64,000 nt of DNA from Mariannaea sp. PMI_226 (taxonomy: Eukaryota > Ascomycota > Sordariomycetes > Hypocreales > Nectriaceae). Both the position numbers and the translations under genes were made by a program. Numbering within the stretch: position 1 is the stretch's first letter; each line of letters opens with the position of its first letter. The DNA is taken from NCBI GenBank assembly GCA_024336345.1, contig JANFOG010000011.1, forward strand, positions 62,001 through 126,000. Reading direction: 5' to 3'. The notes under the pieces were generated by a model. That model was not told the origin of the DNA and ran no database searches. It saw only the letters and a program-made list of their open reading frames with translations. Below are positions 57,517 through 64,000 of this stretch, piece after piece.

Positions 57517-59788
57517 ATGGGCACCGGGAAGAAAGAGGCCACCCGGCGTGTGCGCCAGGGTAAGACTGGCGATGGACTGGGCAATGTCCGAGTCAAAGGC
57601 GAGAACTTCTATCGGTAAGTTCTTCCTCGCCAAAAAAAACTGGTTTGGCTTCCGTTGCTGACCAAACATGCCAATAGCGATGCGAAGAGGGTCAAAGCCT
57701 TGAACATGTACAAGGAGGGCAGGGCGCAGAGAAATGCAGATGGCGAAATCACAAAGGCTGCTACGTACCAGTCAAGAGAGATTCCTAATGCCCGCGTCGA
57801 GCCGAACCGCAAGTGGTTTACGAATACTCGTGTCGTTTCCCAAGATACTCTGAAAGCCTTCCGTGAGGCTATGGAAGAGCAGGCTCGCGATCCTTATCAG
57901 GTCCTTCTCAAGTCCAACAAACTACCCATGAGTCTCATTCGTGACGGTGGCCCGGACACTCAGAACGGCATTAAGCAGCACCGTGCCAAGATGACTGTTG
58001 AGACCTCACCTTTCGCCGATGTCTTCGGCCCCAAGGCCCAGCGAAAGCGAGTGAAACTTGGCGTCAGCAGTCTTACTGATTTAGCCGATGACACGGAGAA
58101 GAGTATGGACACATACCAAGAGCGTCTCGAGCAGCAGAAGTTGCTTAGTGGCGCCTCTGGCGACCCTGATAATGAGAATGACGAATCTGTTACCATGTCC
58201 ATCGAGCCTGTTTTTGACAAGGGACAGAGTAAGAGAATTTGGAATGAACTTTACAAGGTCATCGACTCATCCGACGTTGTCATCCACGTACTGGATGCTC
58301 GAGATCCCATTGGAACTCGATGCCGAAGTGTTGAGAAGTACTTGAAGGAGGAAGCCCCCCACAAGCATTTGGTGTTTGTTCTCAACAAGTGCGATCTGAT
58401 TCCCACCAGTGTTGCGGTAAGTCAAAGCTATTATTATATCTGCTCTTTCCTCCCTTCACTCCCCGTCTGCTTCAGACCCCAATGCATTTTGTCAGGACCC
58501 CTATCTCTCTTTCCTATGGAGGTGGTCTGTTACATCATTGGGAGATTAGTGCTATTCTCGACTGCTGGCAACGTTCCGTTGCCAGCTGATGTGTGCCGTT
58601 TTGGTTACTGTCATGAGATTCGCTCCGTGTTCGATTGAGTTGAGGTCTACCTATGCCATTATCCATTTTTTGGGGCATCGATTGTATACCTCTTAGTGAT
58701 GACACAAACATATTTTCCCCCCAACATTTCTGATACTTTATTGTTCTCAACCTCGATGGAATGAAGATGCTGATGCGTATCATAATTAGGCCGCCTGGGT
58801 TCGTCACCTCTCGAAAGAAGTCCCTACTCTGGCATTCCATGCCAGCATCAACAACTCCTTTGGCAAGGGCTCGCTTATTCAGCTTTTGCGACAATTCTCC
58901 TCCCTTCATTCAGATCGAAAGCAGATTTCTGTGGGTCTAATTGGTGGCCCAAACACTGGCAAGTCATCCATCATCAACACGCTTCTCAAGAAGAAGGTCT
59001 GCAACGTTGCTCCAATTCCTGGCGAGACCAAGGTTTGGCAGTACGTCAGTCTGATGAAGCGTATCTACCTGATTGACTGCCCTGGTGTTGTTCCTCCTTC
59101 TAGTACTGATACACCTACCGACCTTGTTCTTCGCAGTGTCGTGCGTGTTGAGAAGGTTGAGCACCCAGAGCAGTACATCCAGGCTGTTCTGAATAGAGTC
59201 AAGCAAAGTCACATGGAGAAGACGTATGACATGAAGGGATGGACCAACTCAACAGAGTTCTTGGAGCTCCTTGCCCGAAAGGCTGGTCGTCTTCTTCGAG
59301 GAGGCGAGCCGGATTTGGACGGTGTTGCCAAGATGGTTCTGAACGATTTCATGCGAGGAAAGATTCCATGGTTCACGCCGGCTCCTGTGGCTGAAGGCAA
59401 AGAAGAGGGTAATGTTGGCGGACGTGAGGGCAGACTAGGCGAGATGCCTAGAAAACGGAAGCAAGATGAAACGTCTGATGAGGCGGACTTGTTGGCAGAT
59501 GCCCAGCTCCAGCAAGAGGCTGATGAAGCCATTCAAAAGAAGGGTGAAGAGGAGTCAGAGGAGGATGATGACGACGAAGATGAGGAAGACGACGAGTTTG
59601 AAGGATTCGGCAGTGACACAGAAGATGCCAGATCCCGAAAACCTTCCTTTGGAGCTACGACCAATGGAAGTGACGAAGAGAGTGGTGCTGAGAGCGTTCC
59701 CTCTGTCCATGGCTCTGACCAAGAAGTCCAACCAGAGAAGGTCGAGCAAGATAAAGCGCAACCTCAGAAGAAGCGACGCAAGACTTGA
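57517..59788 (+). CDS. NOG2: Nucleolar GTP-binding protein 2 (60S ribosome assembly GTPase)
   Basis: 611 residues from exons 57517-57614, 57678-58416 and 58790-59788. Nog2 binds pre-60S particles at the rRNA helix 69 region and gates nuclear export by holding the site later used by Nmd3. Seen: N-terminal block [19 protein letters not shown] and [20 protein letters not shown] typical of NGP1NT. The GTPase is circularly permuted: G4 NKCDLIP near 269 comes before G1 GGPNTGKSS at 331 and G3 DCPGVVPP at 375. The tail has a bipartite basic PRKRKQDE, long Asp/Glu runs and a terminal KKRRKT nuclear signal. Intron 1 is 63 nt; intron 2 is 373 nt, structured, and may host a snoRNA (separate entry). Confidence 0.96.
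58540..58713 (+). ncRNA. Candidate H/ACA snoRNA (snR191-like) in NOG2 intron 2
   Basis: Seen inside the 373-nt intron: a perfect 10-bp hairpin (58564-58573 with 58577-58586, loop TTC), then GTTACT (58604-58609), then a second hairpin with stem GAGGT/ACCTC (58642-58646, 58688-58692) and inner stem ATGCC/GGCAT. An internal pocket and a lower stem GTGTT/GACAC (58627-58631, 58701-58705) follow, and an ACA box at 58708-58710 lies 15 nt below the pocket, as H/ACA rules require. GTTACT and the pocket GAGT can pair with the conserved large-subunit helix 69 around AGUAAC/ACUC. In yeast the NOG2 intron carries snR191, which modifies those uridines. The hinge (AGATTC, 58616) deviates from ANANNA and the 5' boundary is a guess. 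Confidence 0.4.
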
Positions 59789-61028
59789 ACTACGCCGAGC
59801 TGGCTGGTTTGTAGCTTTGGATACAACTTTTCAATGTTTCAAAGCTAAGCGACACTCGAGAACCCATCACAATCTCCATGGAGTTGGATGAGGAGTGGAG
59901 CAATTGCGATTTGCCGCGTACTGCGCTGACTCCTTGGTGAATGCTGCCAAGATTAGGCCCCTCCCCCGGATGGTGATGACGACTCTCACCACTGGGACGC
60001 CTCATCCGACAATGCTTCACCTCTTTTGAGATTTTGAACCAACTCGTGGCCCACAAAAGGCCGATACGGCCTGGCCTAGCCTTCTGGTCCATTGCTCAGA
60101 TTATGAAGCTCTGATCAAGGTAGCATAATGACTTTAATCGCTTGCTGCTTACAGTTGGCCCGCCCTAAGCTTAGATGTAGCGAAATCGGGATTGAACAGG
60201 CCTGTGCCCAGTTATAAGACGCTGGTAGGGATTACTTTGGCACTGAATTATTCAAGAATGCGGCTGGAGATGGTCTACTCCCTCACCGGACCCAGTCACA
60301 TATCTAGAATTGTTCTGTAAATAGATACCCAAGAAACGACGCATCTTGACGATGTTCATGACCAAATACAAATGATTCGAAACAGAACCAATAAAACACT
60401 TCATATAGTAGTTACTTGCTTGTGAACGATATCCTTTTCGACGATTTGTTGATAGATTCAGTTCAGCCCTAGATAATCTAGTGTATACATGCGAGCCTGA
60501 ACTTTCAACTTCTAACTTACCTTGCATAGTTTGGTTCATGGCGATCGTACACCAGACGATAGGTCGGCATGCGCAATATCTTCGTGTTGCAGAGGTATCT
60601 ACATTGTCTGCAGTGCCGCGGCGAGGTTGATTAGTCGAAGAACACCAATTATCACTCTTACTTCACTGTCTTCAAAAATTCAAAAATTCAACTATAAAAT
60701 CTTTTTAGTGAGAGAATCCATAGAGTCCACGTGAATTACCTTGCCATTTTTGAAAAGTATACTAAAACAAAATATGCAGGGTCATGTAGTGTAGGAGGTA
60801 TGCGCCCAGCTGAGGAGTTCGACAATCTTTTGGCTGACATCATTGACCAGTCCCCGGAAGAATTGGCGTCCCGATGTGTAAATAAGGGCTCATGATGGCA
60901 AGCTCAATTTTAGCCCACTCAATATCGCCCCCTAATTATAACCTCGTAGTCAACCCTCTTCCGTTGTTCAGCTCATCTATACCCTCTGTATCCCTAATTT
61001 CGCATTCTCCGACCCTACCGCTGCGACA
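59789..61028. other. Intergenic region between NOG2 and the putatively myristoylated protein
   Basis: 1.24 kb. No ORF of interest. The last 100 bp before 61029 are C/T-rich (CCTCTTCCGTTGTTCAGC, CATTCTCCGACCCTACCG), the likely leader. Confidence 0.35.
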
Positions 61029-61675
61029 ATGGGGTCCGCATCCTCCAAGGTCGCTCGTGGCGCGACACGAAAGTATCCAACCCGTTCTCCCGGATCTACG
61101 ATCCCCAGTACCGCACAACGCAGCAAGCCCATTGGAAACCAGATTTCAAGGCCCAAGGCTGAACCCTTGGGTGATGGCTCCAAAGATGATGGTAGGCAAA
61201 TTTTATTGGTATGCTGCCAGGATGACAACTCGCATACTGACTTGCAACTACAGCTATCCGCGCCGATGCTATGGATCCCGACTTCGTAACAGGCGACTTC
61301 TCTCGTCGCCTCCAACAGATGGGAATCGTGGACCCAAATCCAACCTACTCTCCCTCTTCCTCCGCGGCGCCGAACCTAGGACCTCGGAGCACGGCAGGAC
61401 CCTCATTCGCACCCAGCAGAAGTAACCCAACCCTCTCCGCGCTCGAGGCCCGGCGACGACTACAACAGCAGGCTGAGGAGGACTTTGAGGCCATGGGGCG
61501 TGCGAACTCGCAGGGGAGGCGATTTCTTGACATGCGAACCGTGGTCGATGCCATGAAAATGCGCGACCATGGCCTGGCTGACCAGGAGATTGAAAAGAGA
61601 CTACGGATTCAACCGGGTCTATTACAGAGAGTAGGTCGACAAAGCGGCCTCTCACATGTGACGAGTCCCAGTTGA
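61029..61675 (+). CDS. Conserved fungal protein, probably N-myristoylated, function unknown
   Basis: 194 residues from exons 61029-61191 and 61254-61675; the 62-nt intron has CTGACTTGC branch and CTACAG end. Seen: N-terminus MGSASSKVARGATRKYPTR, with Gly2, Ser6 and Lys7 fitting the myristoyl-transferase consensus and a basic patch to strengthen membrane binding. A Pro/Ser linker follows, then AIRADAMDPDFVTGDFSRRL and QQMGIVDPNPTYSPSS, which I recall as a recurring block in filamentous fungi without an assigned function. The C-terminal 45 residues (GRRFLDMRTVVDAMKMRDHG, then LADQEIEKRLRIQPGLLQRV) have the spacing of a helix-turn-helix. Upstream in-frame readings lack an ATG that would keep Gly2. 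Confidence 0.85.
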
Positions 61676-61958
61676 AAAGACGGATTGGATTCCCATACTA
61701 CGAAAAAAAAGAAGTTTAAAAAAGAACAAAAAAAAAAGCATCACGGTTATTGAACACTCTTCTCATCCTACAATCAATCCAGAGGAAGACATAATGAAAA
61801 AAAGACATTTCGATTGCATTAAGCCCGGTTCTCCTCGCTATCAGAAGTTTTACAAGACGCCAAAGAAAAAAAAAAGAGCACCAGATTGGATCCCATCTTG
61901 ACCACAGATATTCCACCCCTGTCCCTTCTTTTGAACTCGTTTTGTGTCACATGTCGGT
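61676..61958. other. Convergent 3' region
   Basis: 283 bp between convergent stops, A-rich (several A8-A10 runs). No gene. Confidence 0.4.
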
Positions 61959-62983
61959 TTACCAAGCGGCGTGGCCTCCGTCAATTCGGAGGTCGCTACC
62001 AGTCATGAAGCTGCTGGCATCACTCAGGAGGAACACAGCGGCGCCACGGTACTCGTTGGGAGTGCTGAGACGACCCAGCATGTTCTCCCCAGCCCATCGA
62101 GTCTCACGCTCGGGGTAGTCGACGAAGAGGTTCTTGAGCATCTGGGTCAGGATGTAGCCGGGGGAGAGGGTGTTGACGCGGATGCCATACTGGCCCCATT
62201 CGGAGGCCAAGCTGCGGCCGAGCTGGACGACAGCAGCCTTGGAGGGGTTGTAGACTCTAGTTGGCGAGAAAAAAAAGAAAAACTTGTTAGTGGCTATGCA
62301 GATTTTGGCTTGCGTGTATGCATGTGTGTGTAACAGGTGACTACTTACGGGGCGATCATGCCCTTGTTGGCAATGGTGCCGCTCATACTGGCAATCATCA
62401 CGATGCTGCCAGGTCGCTTGAGACGCACCATTTGGCGGGCGACGGCCTGGGCGGTCATGAAGCAACCGGTGAAGTTAATGCTCATCATGCGATCGGTGTC
62501 CTCAGCGGTGTACTCGAGGGCAGGGGTTTCCTGGTTGATTCCAGCGGCGGCAATGAGGCCATCCAAGCGGTTGTGCTGGTTGGCGATGTCCTCAATAATC
62601 TTGTTGAGGGCAGCATTATCCCGCACGTCGGCCTGGTGATAGGTCAAGGAAGTACCGAGCTCCTGGCGGGCTCGAGCAGCGACCTTGGCGAAGTCTGATT
62701 CAGGGTCTGATTCGGGAGAGGGAAGGCGATCAAGGGCATGGACTAACAAGGGAGCTGGTTAGTATGTAGTTGCAAAAAGAGGTTGTTTAAAACCCCCCTC
62801 CCAAAAAAAAAATGAAAATTAAAAATTGAGAGGTTAAGCACCGGGGGACTTGGTTTACTTACCAATGGCACCAGCTTCGAGACAAGCTTCAATCTGGACA
62901 AGGCCAAGACCTCGAGCACCGCCGGAGACGACGATGACCTTGTCCTTCAAGCTAAAATCGGGGAGGAGAGTGGGAGCAGACAT
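61959..62983 (-). CDS. Short-chain dehydrogenase/reductase (polyol-type)
   Basis: 270 residues from exons 62983-62863, 62742-62349 and 62256-61959 (introns 120 and 92 nt). A classical NAD(P)-dependent SDR. Seen: cofactor loop VSGGARGLGL near 19 (Gly-rich TGxxxGxG equivalent), HALDRLPS at the end of beta-2, ADVRDNAAL, LIAAAGINQE (NAG motif with Ala for Asn), IVMIASMSG with the catalytic Ser, YNPSK (Tyr174, Lys178), RVNTLSPGYILT, and the C-terminal SDASSFMTGSDLRIDGGHAAW. The overall pattern resembles fungal D-arabinitol 2-dehydrogenase, mannitol dehydrogenase and L-xylulose reductase members, so a sugar or polyol substrate is likely but not provable here. An in-frame upstream ATG (63133) would add a poorly conserved stretch encoding a TH run from a GT microsatellite; I rejected it. 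Confidence 0.93.
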
Positions 62984-63507
62984 TGCTGAAAGAGGGGATA
63001 AACCGGTTGTGTGTGTGTGTGTGTATGAAGAACTATGAGGAGAGTTGATCAAATCCGAGCATTCCCAGAGCGAGGAACAAGCTTCTTTATACACGAAACT
63101 CCAAAGACAGGAGGAGGCAAACAATATTTCCATTGGTGTGTTACTAGAAGTAGCATTTTGGCGTATATTCTTTTAATGGCGTAGCGGCCGAAATTGATGA
63201 ATCGGCAAGACACGACATGATGGCTAGGTTAGTTCGGTCCATAGATGGCTTACGATTCAACGACCCCACGCGCAGACGCACATAAGAAAAACGCATGTAC
63301 CATATTTTTATTTACATTGTAGTTACTTGATACGTGGTGGGAGTCCCTTCATCAATGCAAGTATTAGTTACCAAAATCCAAGGCCGTAGCGGAGTAGCAT
63401 AGGGAAATAAGGGAAATGCGGGATGTGTCATGAGACCTTGGGTGGTGGCGGCGGGAGGAGAAGCTACAGAGGCGGGTTACTGCATAGCATGCACAGGAGA
63501 ATTGAGA
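62984..63507. promoter_or_regulatory. SDR upstream region
   Basis: 524 bp holding the SDR leader and promoter. A GT microsatellite (63008-63024) lies 25 bp before the start. Confidence 0.4.
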
Positions 63508-64000
63508 CTACAGTACCGCTAGACTGATATCGATGATGCCGATGCGCGCTTCGGATTTCCTGCAACAGTTAATCCAGGGCCATAAGTTAGTTTCCGGGAG
63601 AAGAGGGGGAGGGGAGGGGCATCGGCGGGGGGCGGGGGAAAATGTCCCCCCCTTCAGTTCCCTCAGTTCCCTCAGTCCCTCATCAGTCGCCCTCTTCATC
63701 CAACAACAGCCACAACAACTCTCTTTAGCCTGGGGTTTTAAATAGTTCCATCCATTCTCAGATCTTGCCCCTCTTTTGTCTCGCACCAAGTTCTCAATGG
63801 CATACAGTTGAAGTTCTGTATACTTTAGTAAATCCAATGACTTTCTTGTGCTCTAGCATGACTGTGCAAGTACCTCTATCTATCTTAGAGGTCGCTCCGC
63901 CGGGTGGATTACGCCCAGTTGCATTGGTACCGGTATTGGTGAGCTTTGCCTCTGAGGAAAACATGACCTGCAAGCCTTGGCCGGCTATTTCATTGTTCTG
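63508..64000 (-). CDS. Possible 3' end of an unidentified gene (partial)
   Basis: Weak candidate. On the minus strand a frame open from the window edge reads SEAKLTNTGTNATGRNPPGG and ATSKIDR, followed by a GTACTT donor at 63873. A 58-nt intron with a TTTACTAAAG branch and TACAG end (63816) leads in phase to ELQLYAIENLVRDKRGARSE, continuing to a stop at 63508. The splice signals and frame continuity argue for a gene; the later part is Pro/Cys-rich and unconvincing. I recognise no family. The opposite strand is also open from ATG 63860 to the edge and could be the true reading. Confidence 0.3.

Noticed and set aside
58695..58776. Box C/D snoRNA in NOG2 intron 2 (GTGATGA with two CTGA words)
   Set aside because: No terminal stem brings box C and box D together; the H/ACA reading explains more of the structure.

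Overview
This window reads as nuclear chromosomal DNA of a filamentous ascomycete (Pezizomycotina, probably Sordariomycetes). The evidence is the short spliceosomal introns (most 54-126 nt, GT..AG, with CTGAC or TACTAAC-like branch sites), the single-exon or few-exon genes, the pyrimidine-rich leaders, and a gene set typical of that group. No species can be named from the sequence. The window cuts a gene at the left edge and possibly one at the right edge. I see no rRNA, CRISPR, intact transposon, virus or secondary-metabolite cluster.

Layout. 1-851: 5' part of DNA polymerase kappa (-). 1511-2865: unnamed conserved fungal protein (+). 6191-7664: single-pass membrane protein with PPxY motifs (+), behind a long leader with uORFs. 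8631-8708: tRNA-Gly (-). 11567-12568: WrbA/Pst2-type flavodoxin-fold quinone reductase (+), followed in frame by a 52-codon extension. 13197-14208: polytopic membrane protein (-). 15.6 kb: a decayed fragment of the kynurenine 3-monooxygenase gene whose intact copy lies at 33-35 kb. 20984-21700: F-box protein (+). 23436-24981: SET-domain protein (+). 26699-28294: PRP17/CDC40 splicing factor (-). 28924-29566: ERV14 cornichon (-). 30952-32368: methionine aminopeptidase 1 (-). 32972-34814: kynurenine 3-monooxygenase (+). 35681-36181: mitochondrial uS8 (+). 36600-38752: long disordered protein (-). 42066-42137: tRNA-Arg(TCT) (-). 42307-43440: homoisocitrate dehydrogenase (+). 43845-46379: mitochondrial EF-G1 (-). 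47099-48624: secreted or anchored aspartic protease (-). 52346-55769: ADP1-like ABCG transporter (+). 56250-57158: probable mitoribosomal mS26/PET123 (-). 57517-59788: nucleolar GTPase NOG2 (+). 61029-61675: putatively N-myristoylated protein (+). 61959-62983: short-chain dehydrogenase (-). The remainder is gene-poor intergenic DNA.

The genes do not form one pathway. Several serve mitochondrial translation (uS8m, mEF-G1, probable mS26) or mitochondrial metabolism (kynurenine monooxygenase; homoisocitrate dehydrogenase in the lysine pathway). NOG2, for cytosolic 60S assembly, shares a 358-bp divergent promoter with the mitoribosomal gene.

Three observations stand out. (1) The flavodoxin-fold gene ends in TGA-CTA, a known high-readthrough stop context, and the downstream frame stays open for 52 codons and ends in a CaaX box (CVVQ). 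One gene could therefore make both a soluble and a lipid-anchored isoform. (2) The 373-nt intron of NOG2 is structured and has H/ACA-like features; in budding yeast the NOG2 intron hosts snoRNA snR191. (3) The displaced kynurenine monooxygenase fragment differs from the intact copy mainly by C-to-T and G-to-A changes, as expected from repeat-induced point mutation.
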